This document shows positions 1 to 9,493 of a stretch of 64,000 nt of DNA, one piece after another (the first letter of the stretch is position 1; every line of letters starts with the position of its first letter). Below the pieces are notes generated by a model, which did not search any database, had not been told where the DNA came from, and was given only the letters and a program-made list of their open reading frames with translations. Origin of the DNA: Streptomyces buecherae (GTDB lineage Bacteria > Actinomycetota > Actinomycetes > Streptomycetales > Streptomycetaceae); contig NZ_CP060404.1 of NCBI RefSeq assembly GCF_014295035.1, positions 3,876,501 through 3,940,500 on the forward strand. Reading direction: 5' to 3'. The position numbers and the translations under genes were made by a program.

Positions 1-2
1 AC

Positions 3-1493
3 GGGCCGCGCGTCATCGACTTCGGCATCGCCCGGGCCCTCGACTCGGTCGGCGACACCGGCCTGACGATGACCGGCGCGGTCGTCGGCTCGCCCGGCTT
101 CATGTCCCCCGAGCAGGTGCGCGGCGACCCGATCACGGCCGCGAGCGACCTGTTCTGCCTGGGCTCGGTGCTGGCCTTCGCGGCCACCGGGCGCTCACCC
201 TTCGGCACCGTCGACAGCGGCGTGCACGCCCTGATGTACCGGGTGGCGCAGGAGGCGCCGGACCTGACCGGGCTTCCGGAGGGCCTGCGGGAGCTGATCG
301 ACGGCTGCCTCACCAAGGACCCGGCCAGCCGCTTCACGCTGGACCAGGTGCTGGCCCACGCGGGCGGCGCGGGCCCGGACGGCGCCGGGGCGCTCGCGGC
401 CGGCCAGGTCGGCGGCGGCGACGCGGGCCCGTGGCTGCCGGGCGAACTGCTGGCCCGGCTCGGCCGGGACGCGCTGCGCCTGCTGGAGGCGGAGATGCCG
501 CAGACCGGGGTGGGCTTCGCGCCGCTGGGCGGCGCCACCCCGCCCGGGGGCCAGCCGCCCGCGCGGCCGCAGACGCCCGGCACCCCGCCCCCGAGCACCC
601 CGCCGGGCACGCAGTTCGGCCCGCCGATACCCCCGGGCCCGCGGATATCCGGCCAGCCGCCGATGACCACCACGCACGCCGCGTACGCCGGCCAGCCGAC
701 GATGGGGCCGCACGCCGGACACCCGCACACCGGCGTCGCCGCACCGCTCTACCCGACCACCCACGTCGGCTACCGCCCGCCCGCCGTCTGGCGCTCCCCC
801 CGGGGGCTGGCCAACGCCACCGTGGTGCTGTTCTCCATCGGGCTGCTGATCATGCTGATGGACCTGATCTTCAGCCTGCGGCTCTACGGCACCTACGACG
901 ACTTCTTCTCGGACACGGTGGACTCCACCGCGCTGGAGGACGACGAGGGCGTCACCGAGGGGTTCGACGCGCTGTGGTTCTTCTTCTCCATCCCCATGGT
1001 CGTGCTGTGGGTGATCTGGTTCCGCCGCGTCTACGTCAACGCGCAGGCGCTCGCGCCGGGCCGGCAGCGGTTCAGCTCGGGGCTGGCCGCGGGGGCCTGG
1101 TTCATCCCGGTGGTGCAGTTCTGGTTCCCCAAGCAGATGGCCAACGACGTCTGGACCACCAGCGCCCCACCGACCCCGGCCGGCTACCCGCCGCAGCCCG
1201 GCACCGGGCGCGGGCTGCTGAACACCTGGTGGGTGCTCTTCCTGGCGATGCTCGTGATGAACACCATCAGCTTCTTCGTCTTCGCCGACGCCGAGACGTA
1301 CGGCGAACACCAGACCTCCGTCGCCTGGTCCGTCTTCGCCGACGTGGTGTCGATCCCGTGCGCCGTGTTCGCCATCGCCGTGGTGGTCCGGCTGTCCGCG
1401 CTGCAGGAGCGCCGGGTCACCGGCCAGCCGATGCCGGGCCAGGGCGCCGGCCCCGGCGGCTACGGCTCGCCGTACGGGCCCGGTCTCCGCTAG
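3..1493 (+). CDS. Ser/Thr protein kinase (C-terminal part) with DUF4328-like membrane tail
   Basis: The gene enters from the left edge; the open frame begins at base 3 and its true start is outside. The first residues carry the DFG magnesium motif (VIDFGIA), followed by the activation segment and an APE-like motif (GFMSPEQ) and the kinase C-lobe, so this is the end of a Hanks-type Ser/Thr kinase. After about 150 residues comes a Pro/Gly-rich linker, then about four hydrophobic segments around a WFIPVVQFWFPKQMANDVW stretch typical of DUF4328 membrane domains. The architecture suggests a cytoplasmic kinase anchored by an unusual multi-pass C-terminal domain instead of the usual single helix plus PASTA repeats. 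Substrate is unknown. It is convergent with purA. Confidence 0.85.
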   Translation, partial: GPRVIDFGIARALDSVGDTGLTMTGAVVGSPGFMSPEQVRGDPITAASDLFCLGSVLAFAATGRSPFGTVDSGVHALMYRVAQEAPDLTGLPEGLRELIDGCLTKDPASRFTLDQVLAHAGGAGPDGAGALAAGQVGGGDAGPWLPGELLARLGRDALRLLEAEMPQTGVGFAPLGGATPPGGQPPARPQTPGTPPPSTPPGTQFGPPIPPGPRISGQPPMTTTHAAYAGQPTMGPHAGHPHTGVAAPLYPTTHVGYRPPAVWRSPRGLANATVVLFSIGLLIMLMDLIFSLRLYGTYDDFFSDTVDSTALEDDEGVTEGFDALWFFFSIPMVVLWVIWFRRVYVNAQALAPGRQRFSSGLAAGAWFIPVVQFWFPKQMANDVWTTSAPPTPAGYPPQPGTGRGLLNTWWVLFLAMLVMNTISFFVFADAETYGEHQTSVAWSVFADVVSIPCAVFAIAVVVRLSALQERRVTGQPMPGQGAGPGGYGSPYGPGLR

Positions 1494-1505
1494 CCCCACA
1501 CGCGC

Positions 1506-1548
1506 GTGCGCCGGGCGGCTGGTCGGCTGACCAGCGCGCCCGGCGCAC
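1506..1548. terminator. Bidirectional hairpin between kinase and purA
   Basis: Long inverted repeat whose outer arms (GTGCGCCGGGCG and CGCCCGGCGCAC) are perfect, with an inner GGTC/GACC extension. It lies between two convergent stop codons, as expected of a shared terminator in a GC-rich genome; there is no T-run. Confidence 0.6.
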
Positions 1549-1588
1549 GTGCACTCGGCGGGGCCCGCGAACGGGCCCGGCGTGGGGC

Positions 1589-2872
1589 CTAGAGGAAGGA
1601 GTTGACCTGAATCGTCTCGTCCCGGCCCGGGCCGACACCGATCGCGGAGATCGGCGCGCCGGACATCTGCTCCAGCGCCCTCACGTAGCCCTGCGCGTTC
1701 TTCGGCAGGTCGGCGAAGGTCTTCGCCTTGGTGATGTCCTCCGACCAGCCCGGCAGGTTCTCGTAGATCGGCTTGGCGTGGTGGAAGTCGGTCTGGCTGT
1801 ACGGCAGCTCCTCGACCCGCCTGCCGTCGATCTCGTACGCCACGCAGACCGGGATCTGCTCCCAACCGGTGAGCACGTCGAGCTTGGTCAGGAAGAAGTC
1901 GGTGAGGCCGTTGACGCGCGTCGCGTAGCGCGCGATCACCGCGTCGAACCAGCCGCAGCGCCGGTCGCGCCCGGTGGTCACGCCGCGCTCGCCGCCGATG
2001 GTGCGCAGCGCCTCGCCGTCCGCGTCGAACAGCTCCGTCGGGAACGGCCCGGCGCCCACCCGCGTGGTGTACGCCTTCAGGATGCCGATCACCCGGCTGA
2101 TCTTCGTGGGGCCCACGCCGGCGCCGGTGCAGGCGCCGCCCGCGGTCGGGTTGGAGGAGGTCACGAAGGGGTACGTGCCGTGGTCCACGTCGAGCAGCGT
2201 GCCCTGGCCACCCTCGAAGAGGACGACCTTGCCCTCGTCGATGGCGTTGTTGAGGATCAGCGTGGTGTCGGCGACGTAGTCCCTGATCTGCTCCGCGTAG
2301 CCGAGGTACTCCTCGACCACCTGCTCGGCGCTGATCGCGCGCCGGTTGAAGAGCTTGACCAGGATCTGGTTCTTGTCGTTGAGCGCCGCCTCGACCTTCT
2401 GGATGAGGATCGACTCGTCGAACAGGTCCTGCACCCGGATGCCCACGCGGTTGATCTTGTCCGCGTAGGCCGGGCCGATGCCGCGCCCGGTGGTGCCGAT
2501 CTTCCGCTTGCCGAGGAAGCGCTCCGTGACCTTGTCGACCGTCTGGTGGTACGGCGTGATCAGGTGCGCGTTGCCGCTGATGAGGAGCTTGGACGTGTCC
2601 ACGCCGCGCTCGTTCAGCCCGCTCAGCTCGGAGAGCAGGACCGCCGGGTCGACCACGACACCGTTGCCGATGACCGGCGTGCAGCTAGGGGAAAGGATGC
2701 CGGAAGGGAGCAGGTGCAACGCGTACTTCTGGTCACCCACGACGACCGTGTGACCGGCGTTGTTGCCGCCCTGGTAGCGAACGACGTAATCCACCGAACC
2801 ACCGAGCAGGTCGGTGGCCTTTCCCTTGCCTTCATCACCCCACTGAGCACCGAGCAGCACAAGTGCGGGCAC
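1589..2872 (-). CDS. purA: Adenylosuccinate synthetase
   Basis: Catalyses the GTP-dependent condensation of IMP with aspartate, the first committed step to AMP; cytosolic. The 427-residue product has the family length. It shows the N-terminal P-loop-like GDEGKGK (residues 12-18), GNNAGHT, the TTGRGIGPAY loop, FEGGQG and the late TTGRDRRCGW segment, so all conserved active-site blocks are present. The start is taken as GTG at 2872-2870 because the protein then begins MPALVLLGAQWGDEGKGK and a GGAAGGGG ribosome-binding site lies just upstream; the frame stays open far beyond this but with no homologous sequence. It is divergent from the diacylglycerol-kinase-like gene. Confidence 0.97.
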   Translation of the reverse strand: MPALVLLGAQWGDEGKGKATDLLGGSVDYVVRYQGGNNAGHTVVVGDQKYALHLLPSGILSPSCTPVIGNGVVVDPAVLLSELSGLNERGVDTSKLLISGNAHLITPYHQTVDKVTERFLGKRKIGTTGRGIGPAYADKINRVGIRVQDLFDESILIQKVEAALNDKNQILVKLFNRRAISAEQVVEEYLGYAEQIRDYVADTTLILNNAIDEGKVVLFEGGQGTLLDVDHGTYPFVTSSNPTAGGACTGAGVGPTKISRVIGILKAYTTRVGAGPFPTELFDADGEALRTIGGERGVTTGRDRRCGWFDAVIARYATRVNGLTDFFLTKLDVLTGWEQIPVCVAYEIDGRRVEELPYSQTDFHHAKPIYENLPGWSEDITKAKTFADLPKNAQGYVRALEQMSGAPISAIGVGPGRDETIQVNSFL

Positions 2873-2976
2873 AGGCGTACACCCCTTCCGGGCGGGGCAT
2901 GTCCCACGTGCGTGACGGTGCGCGATGTCGCGCTTCCGCCAGCAGAGCCGTCGAACCGGTGCCCCGGAATAGACCA

Positions 2977-3004
2977 AGCCCCTGGCGCAATAGCGCAAGG
3001 GGCT
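2977..3004. promoter_or_regulatory. Hairpin in the divergent purA leader region
   Basis: Near-perfect stem: AGCCCCT pairs with AGGGGCT and an inner GCGC pairs with GCGC around an AATA loop, with a single internal mismatch. It lies about 105 bases upstream of purA and 35 bases upstream of the divergent gene at 3039, where a terminator would not normally be expected. It could be a leader structure or an attenuator of either gene; function not known. Confidence 0.45.
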
Positions 3005-3038
3005 CTTGCACCGAGATGCTACCTGAGGAAGGACCGAG

Positions 3039-4212
3039 GTGTCGGCTCCAGAGCCCCGCGTGAGCGCAACGCCACCGTTGCTCATGATCATCGACCCGGG
3101 CGCCCGGCGCGTCGACGGGGAGTCCGTGCGCATCGCCAAGGACGTGCTGTGCGCCCGCGCGACCACGAAGATCTGCCTGCCGGACGGCCTTGAGGAGGTC
3201 ACCCGCGCGCTGGCCCGGCGCGGCGGCAGACGGCCGGTCGTGGTGGGCGACGACCGCGCCCTGCTGCGCGTGGTCACCCTGCTGCACCGCGAGCGCACGC
3301 TCGCCACGACGCCGCTCGCGATGGTCCCGGTCGGGCCGCCGGCGGCGGTCGCCCTGGCCAGCGCGCTCGGCATCCCCACCGACGCGGTACGCGCCGCACG
3401 CACCGTCATCGACGGCTTCGACCGGCGCCTCGACCTGCTGGTGGACGACAGCGACGGCGTGGTGATCGGCGAACTGAGCGTGCCGTACGGCGGCGCCGGC
3501 GCCCACCCGGTCGACGCGGCGGGCCCGCCGGGTCCGGCGCGCGCGGGCGAGGCGGCCTGGCCCGCCGATCCTGCCGCCCCCGCCGCGGACGCCGGCCCGA
3601 GAACGGGCCCCGGCGCCGCCCAGGCCCCCGAGCTGGCCCCGGGCCGCGCGGCCGGGGACGCGGCACCGGGCGCCGAAGGCGCGGCGGGTGCCGACGGCGA
3701 GACGGGGGCCGGCGCCGACGACGGCAGGGTGCCCCGCCAGCGGCAGGGCCGCGAGTCGGTGGCGGACAGGCCGCAGCCGTGGTGGTCGCCGGCGGCCCGC
3801 ACCGCCAGGACCGCCCTCACGCTGCTGACCACGCCGGTCGCGGGCCGCGCCGGCGCCGGCGGGCCGCCGGCGCGCCGGGCCAGGCCGTCGCTCGTGCGGC
3901 TGCGGGTGGAGGCGGACGGCGTGCTCCTCGCCGACCTCGACCACCCGGTGGAGCGGGTCTCGGTGGCCACCCGGCCGCTGTTCGGCGGCGCCCCGGCGCG
4001 CCCGCCCGACGGCGCCCCGCGCTCGCGACGGCCTGGCCGAGGTCGTGGTGTACGGCCACGTGTCGGGCAGCCCGGTCAGGCTGGGCGCGCGGGCCATCAC
4101 CGTCTCGGGGCCCGACTTCCACTACCGCGCCGACACGGTGACGGCGGGCCCGGTCCGCACCCGCACCTGGCGCCTGCTGCCGGACGCCTGGTCGGTCACG
4201 CTGCCGCGCTAG
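3039..4212 (+). pseudogene. Diacylglycerol kinase catalytic-domain-like protein, frameshifted
   Basis: The first ~330 residues in the starting frame (MSAPEPRVSATPPLLMIIDP onward) look like a lipid/diacylglycerol-kinase-type nucleotide-binding protein: a VVVGDDRALLRVV block, a VPVGPPAAVALA stretch and a DLLVDDSDGVVIGELSVPYGG segment. A low-complexity Ala/Gly/Pro linker (roughly residues 160-240) follows. Near 4011-4020, in a run of G/C, the sensible frame shifts by one base: downstream, codons from 4021 read ARDGLAEVVVYGHVSGSPVR and continue to TAG at 4210-4212, a typical end for this family. Unshifted, the frame runs to 4553 across the opposite-strand regulator with no plausible sequence. Either a real frameshift mutation or a base-calling error; I cannot tell which. 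Substrate assignment is tentative. Confidence 0.7.
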
Positions 4213-4271
4213 CCGGCCGGGCCCCGGCTCGGCGTCCTACGGCATCGGCTGCGGGCGCCGGTATCGACTTC

Positions 4272-4306
4272 GGACCCCGCCCGCCCCGGCCCGGGGCGGC
4301 GGGTCC
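4272..4306. terminator. GC-rich hairpin between convergent genes
   Basis: GGACCC...GGGTCC arms with GC-rich inner pairing and small bulges, between the end of the diacylglycerol-kinase-like gene and the end of the GbsR-type regulator. Probably a shared terminator. Confidence 0.45.
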
Positions 4307-4368
4307 GGGGGCGGCCAGGCGTGTGCAGGAACCATTCGCCTCGTTCCCACCCGCCCGGCCGGAGGCCG

Positions 4369-5070
4369 TCAGCCGGCTTCCGCGCGGCCCTCGCGGCGCG
4401 CGATCTGCCGCTCCCGCCAGCGGTCCATTATCGCCAGCATCTCGACCTGGAGGTACTCGAAGAAGTCGGCCGTCTCGGCCATCCGCTCCCCCGCCGGCGT
4501 GTGCCGCCCGAGGGCGTCGGCGCCGTCCCGCAGGGTCTGCTCCCAGCGGGTGAGCACCTGGTCGCGGCGGGTGATCGTCTCGTACCACAGCTCCGTGTGC
4601 ACCTGGTAGCGGTCCCGGCGGGAGCCCGGCTCGCGCTCCCGGCCGACCATGTGGACCTGCGAGAGGTAGCGGATCGCGCCGGAGACCGCGGCGGGGCTGA
4701 TCCGGAGCTGCTCGGCGAGTTCGGCCGAGGTGAGCGAGCCGGTGTCGGAGGCGAGCAGCGCGGCGAACACCCGGGAGGCCATGCGCTGGAGGCCCGCCTC
4801 GACCAGCTCCGCCGCGAACCGCTCGATGAACCGGCTGACGGCGTCCTCGTCCCGCCCGGCCAGTTCCTCGGCCGCCGCTCTGGTCAACCCGCCGCCCGGC
4901 GCGTCAGCGGGCGCACCCGCCACCCCGTCGGCCGGTGCGCCGGTCTCCGCCGTCCCCCGCTCGGCGGCCCGGCCGGCCGTCCCGTCCTCGGTCGTCCCGC
5001 TCGCCGGTCTGTCCCCGGTCGCGGCGGCCCCCGCCGCCGTCGCGCCACCGGTCGCCTTGAGACCCGTCAT
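4369..5070 (-). CDS. GbsR/MarR-family transcriptional regulator
   Basis: The C-terminal ~165 residues form a winged-helix regulator: FIERFAAELVEAGLQRMASRV leads into a helix-turn-helix (SLTSAELAEQLRISPAAVSGAIRYL) and wing (GREREPGSRRDRYQV), then a helical dimerisation end, the pattern of GbsR-type MarR regulators. The first ~65 residues are a Thr/Ala/Gly-rich extension that is probably disordered. Start chosen at ATG 5070-5068 with GGAG six bases upstream; an alternative TTG at 5118 has GAGGAGG only one base away. It is divergent from the ABC exporter at 5185 and is likely its repressor; an imperfect palindrome lies between them. Ligand unknown. Confidence 0.85.
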   Translation of the reverse strand: MTGLKATGGATAAGAAATGDRPASGTTEDGTAGRAAERGTAETGAPADGVAGAPADAPGGGLTRAAAEELAGRDEDAVSRFIERFAAELVEAGLQRMASRVFAALLASDTGSLTSAELAEQLRISPAAVSGAIRYLSQVHMVGREREPGSRRDRYQVHTELWYETITRRDQVLTRWEQTLRDGADALGRHTPAGERMAETADFFEYLQVEMLAIMDRWRERQIARREGRAEAG

Positions 5071-5130
5071 CTCGCACTCCGTCGTCTCGCCCAACACCCA
5101 CCATCCCCGCTTCTCCAAGCCTCCTCACTG

Positions 5131-5165
5131 ATTATACGTTTCCTTAACTTCACAAATTTCTGAAA
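5131..5165. promoter_or_regulatory. Divergent promoter region with imperfect palindrome
   Basis: Unusually AT-rich for this genome. A TATAAT hexamer reads leftward (5136-5131). Bases 5139-5165 form an interrupted inverted repeat, TTTC...GAAA outside with AA/TT inside, 8 of 12 arm positions pairing around a CAC centre. Its place between a GbsR/MarR-type gene and an exporter makes it the best operator candidate. Confidence 0.45.
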
Positions 5166-5184
5166 GAAGAGTAGCTTCGGCCTC

Positions 5185-6107
<923 letters not shown>

Positions 6108-6111
<4 letters not shown>

Positions 6112-7760
6112 CCGCCGTAGCCGACGCGCGGATCGCGGCGCCGCCCAAGGGCTCGTCCCGCGACCTGGCCGGCACGGGCACGCTGCTGCGGCTCGCGCTG
6201 CGCCGCGACCGGGTCATGCTGCCGATCTGGGTGCTGTGCCTCGGCCTGTCCGCGAGCAGCACCGTGAGCCGCCTGGACAGCGCGTACGACACCCCGCAGA
6301 AGCGCGCCGACCTGGCCGCCGACATGAACGCCAACGGGTCCACGCGGGCCCTGTTCGGCGCGGCCTTCGACGACTCGCTCGGGGCGCTGACGGTCTGGCG
6401 CGTGGGGGCCTTCCTCACGGTCTTCGCCGCCATCATGAGCCTGCTCATCGTCATCCGGCACACCCGCGAGGAGGAGGAGACGGGCCGTCAGGAGGCCCTG
6501 TCCTCCGGGATGGTCGGCCGGCGAGCCGGGCTGACCTCGGCGCTGATCACCGTCGGCATCGCCAACGCCGCCGTCACGCTGCTCATCGCGGTCAGCCTGG
6601 CCGGCCAGGGCGGCAGCGGCGCGCTGGCCCTCGGGCTCGCGGTCGGCCTGAGCGGCATGGTCTTCGGCGCCATCGCCGCGGTCGCCGCGCAGGTCACCGA
6701 GAACGCCCGGGTGGCGCGCGGCCTGTCCGCCGCCGCCGTGGGCGTCGCGTTCGTGCTGCGGATGGGCGGCGACGCGGCCAAGGACGGCTCCGACGGCTCA
6801 AGCCACGTGCTGGTCTGGCTCTCGCCGCTCGGCTGGGCGGAGAACGCCCGGCCGTACGCCGACGAGCGCTGGTGGACGCTGCTGTTGCTGGCCGTGCTCG
6901 CGGTGGTCGCCATGGGCGTCGCGTACACGCTGGCCGGCCGCCGCGACGTGGGCGCCAGCTTCTTCGCCTCCCGCCCGGGACCCGCCGCCGCGGGCCCGGA
7001 CCTGAGCACGGTCTACGGGCTCGCCTGGCGGCTCCAGCGCGGCACGCTGCTGGCGTGGATGGCCGGCCTGGCCTTCGCGGGGGCGGTGTTCGGCGGCATC
7101 GCCGACGGCGCCGACGACTTCCTCGGCGACAGCGAGAGCACCCGCGACACGTTCCTGCGGATGGGCGGCCAGGAGGGGCTCACGGACGCCTTCCTCGCCT
7201 CGATGGTCGGCATCCTGGGCCTGGTCGTCACGATCCACACGGCCAGCGCCGTGCTGCGGCTGCGCGGCGAGGAGACCGACCAGCGCGCGGAGCCGCTGCT
7301 GTCGAACGCGGTCAGCCGCGTGCAGTGGGCGGCCAGCCACCTGGTCGTCGCCCTGCTCGGCCCGGTCGTCATCCTGGCGGCGGGCGGCCTCGCGCTCGGC
7401 ATCGCGTACGGGGCGGCCTCCGGCGACCTCGGCGGGCAGGTGCCGCGCGTGCTCGGCGCCACGCTGTTGCAGGCCCCGGCGGTGTGGGTGATCACCTCGA
7501 TCGCGGCGTTCCTGTTCGGCGTGCTGCCCAAGTTCACGTCCGTCACCTGGGGCGTGGTCGGGTTCGTGGTGGCCATCGGCTGGCTGGGCCCGGCGATGGA
7601 GCTGGACCAGTCGGTGATGAACCTCTCGCCCTTCGGCCACCTGCCGAAGGTGCCGGGCGGGGACATCACGGCGACCCCGTTCCTGTGGATGCTCCTGGTG
7701 ACCGTCGGCCTGCTGGCGGCCGGCCTGGCCGGACTGCGCCGGCGCGACATGAGCAACTGA
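6108..7760 (+). CDS. ABC-2 type exporter permease
   Basis: 550-residue integral membrane protein with about twelve hydrophobic segments in two halves, for example FLTVFAAIMSLLIVI, VTLLIAVSLAG and WVITSIAAFLFGVLPK. It lacks an ATPase motif and starts inside the stop codon of the ATP-binding gene. The double-length form (two six-helix halves) fits actinobacterial exporter permeases that pair with one ATPase. Likely exports a lipid, polyketide or drug under control of the divergent GbsR-type regulator (inference). Confidence 0.92.
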
Positions 7761-7949
7761 GCGACCAGCGACACCGAGGCGCAAGACCACCTGGGCCAAT
7801 CGGCCCCCTGGCGGCGCGGCCACGTGACGACGCGGACGCGCGGCACTCGCCAGGCCCGCAGGACGTGCGGCGTCGGACTCCGTTCACCCCCGTACCGGAG
7901 TCCGGCGCCGCACCGCGTGCGCCACCGGGCCGGCCGGAGCGTGTCCGGT

Positions 7950-8000
7950 GACCTGGCCTGACCTGACCTGGCGGACCTGGCGGACCTGGCGGACCTGGGT
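7950..8000. repeat. Short tandem repeat (CTGGCGGAC-type, 9 bp)
   Basis: About five to six copies of a degenerate 9-base unit ACCTGGCGG/ACCTGACCTGG in direct orientation, with the last three copies nearly identical. Intergenic; probably slippage-derived. Confidence 0.7.
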
Positions 8001-8041
8001 GACCGGGTGGCGGGGGGCCGGGGCGGCTCCGGGCGGCAGAG

Positions 8042-8062
8042 TTATCCACAGGCTGTGGATGA
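8042..8062. promoter_or_regulatory. DnaA-box-like inverted pair
   Basis: TTATCCACA at 8042-8050 matches the classic DnaA box exactly. TGTGGATGA at 8054-8062 is the same box inverted with one mismatch. Together they make a 17-bp perfect palindrome (8044-8060) centred on one G. No replication genes adjoin, so this is at most a DnaA-titration or regulatory site. Confidence 0.4.
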
Positions 8063-8120
8063 GCCTGGGTATGCCGCAAGCAAGTACCCGCGCGCCGCGC
8101 CCGGTTCGCGGGCCGGCGCG

Positions 8121-9335
8121 CTACGCCTCGACCCGCAGTTCGCGCAGGCCGCGCTGGACGAAGCCCGGCTTGCGGGGCGGCTCGGCCACGGCGCGCAGCC
8201 GGGGCGCGCGGCGCAGCAACTCCTCGAAGACGGCCCGCAGTTCGACGCGGGCCAGCGGCGCGCCGAGACAGTAGTGGATGCCCGCGCCGAAGGACAGGTG
8301 GGGGTTGTCCGTACGGGACAGGTCGAGCCGCGTCGGCGCGGCGAAGCGGGCCGGGTCGTGGTTGGCCGAGCCGAAGAGCAGGGCCACCTCGCTGCCGCGC
8401 GGGATGTGCGTGCCGCCCACCTCGATGTCGTCCAGCACCCAGCGCTCGAACAGGTGCAGCGGCCCGTCGTAGCGCAGCAACTCCTCGATCGCCGTGGGCA
8501 ACAGCGTCGGTTCGGCGCGCAACGCGGCCAGTTGCTCCGGGTGTTGCAACAGGGTCCACCAACTGTTGCCCGTCGCGTTGACGCTCGCCTCGTGGCCGGC
8601 GTTGAGCAGCAGCACGCAGGTGGAGACCATCTCCTGTTCGGTCAGCCGGTCGTCCGCGTCATGGGCCGCGATCATGGCGCTGATCAGGTCGTCGCCGGGC
8701 GTCGCGCGCCGCGCGGCGATCAACTCCCGTAGGTAGGCGGAGAACTCGACGCTGGCGCGTACGGCGCGGCGGGCGGTCTCCGGGCTCGGGTTCAGCTCGT
8801 ACATCGCGCAGATATCGGCCGACCAGGGGCGCAGCGGGCCACGGCCGGCGGGCGGCACGCCGAGGAGTTCGGCGATGACGGCCACCGGCAGCGGCTCGGC
8901 GACCTCGGCGATGAGGTCGCCGCCGCCGTCCGCGAGCAGCCCGTCCACCAGGCCGGCGGCCAGGCGCCGTACGACGGGTTCGAGCCGGTCCACGGTGCGG
9001 GGCGTGAACGCCTGCGAGACCAGGCGGCGGACGCGCGGGTGCGCCGGCGGCTCCAGGTCGAGCAGCCCGTTGCCGTCGAGCGTCAAGAACGGCTCGTACT
9101 CGGGCGGCGGCGCCGGGCGGCCGAACTCCTCGTGGCTGAACCGGTGGATATAGCTACGCCCGAGCCGCCGGTCGGTGAGCAGCGCCCGTACGTCGTCGTG
9201 GTGCGGGATCAGCCACTGGTCGGTCGGCGCGAAGTAGTGCGCCCGCCCGCGCTCCCGCAACTCCGCGTAGGCCGGGTACGGGTCGGCGGCGAATCGCGGG
9301 TCCCAGGGGTCGAAGGCCGCTGCTGCCTCGGTCAT
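8121..9335 (-). CDS. Cytochrome P450 (CYP107-like)
   Basis: 404-residue soluble bacterial P450 with all key motifs: I-helix oxygen-activation region LLNAGHEASVN (AGHEA variant of A/G-G-x-E/D-T), K-helix ELLR (ExxR), and the heme loop FGAGIHYCLG with the axial Cys at about residue 356. Start is ATG 9335-9333 (MTEAAAAFDPWDPRF); the frame upstream stays open but is not P450-like. It follows the kynurenine operon on the same strand after a 158-base gap, so it may or may not be co-transcribed. In S. coelicolor, from memory, a CYP107U1 gene lies between purA and the kyn genes; this is probably its orthologue (inference). Redox partners are not encoded nearby. Confidence 0.93.
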   Translation of the reverse strand: MTEAAAAFDPWDPRFAADPYPAYAELRERGRAHYFAPTDQWLIPHHDDVRALLTDRRLGRSYIHRFSHEEFGRPAPPPEYEPFLTLDGNGLLDLEPPAHPRVRRLVSQAFTPRTVDRLEPVVRRLAAGLVDGLLADGGGDLIAEVAEPLPVAVIAELLGVPPAGRGPLRPWSADICAMYELNPSPETARRAVRASVEFSAYLRELIAARRATPGDDLISAMIAAHDADDRLTEQEMVSTCVLLLNAGHEASVNATGNSWWTLLQHPEQLAALRAEPTLLPTAIEELLRYDGPLHLFERWVLDDIEVGGTHIPRGSEVALLFGSANHDPARFAAPTRLDLSRTDNPHLSFGAGIHYCLGAPLARVELRAVFEELLRRAPRLRAVAEPPRKPGFVQRGLRELRVEA

Positions 9336-9493
9336 GCCCCCACTGTGCCGGACGGCCCGGGGCGCGACCAGGTGCCGGGCCGGGCCCGGCCGGGGCAGCA
9401 CGTCGGACGGGCCGGTGGGGCGGGCCGCGCGCGGGTCGGGGCGCCGGGGCGGGGTCGGGATGGCGGAGGCCAGGGCGCCAGGGGCCGGGGTGG

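Larger units (their letters stand above)
7761..8120. other. Intergenic region with tandem repeat and DnaA-box-like palindrome
   Basis: No gene supported. It holds a short tandem repeat (7950-8000) and a perfect palindrome resembling two facing DnaA boxes (8042-8062), both described separately. It separates the end of the exporter operon from the end of the oppositely oriented P450. Confidence 0.6.

Noticed and set aside
195..1865. 556-codon - strand frame over the kinase gene
   Set aside because: Shadow of the kinase and the 3' end of purA; no homology pattern.
3039..4553. Diacylglycerol-kinase-like frame read straight through to 4553
   Set aside because: After ~4015 the unshifted frame is Arg/Pro-rich nonsense and overlaps the GbsR-type gene by 185 bases; the shifted frame gives a natural end at 4212.
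8042..8062. Replication origin
   Set aside because: Only one pair of DnaA-box-like sites; no cluster of boxes and no dnaA, dnaN or rpmH nearby.
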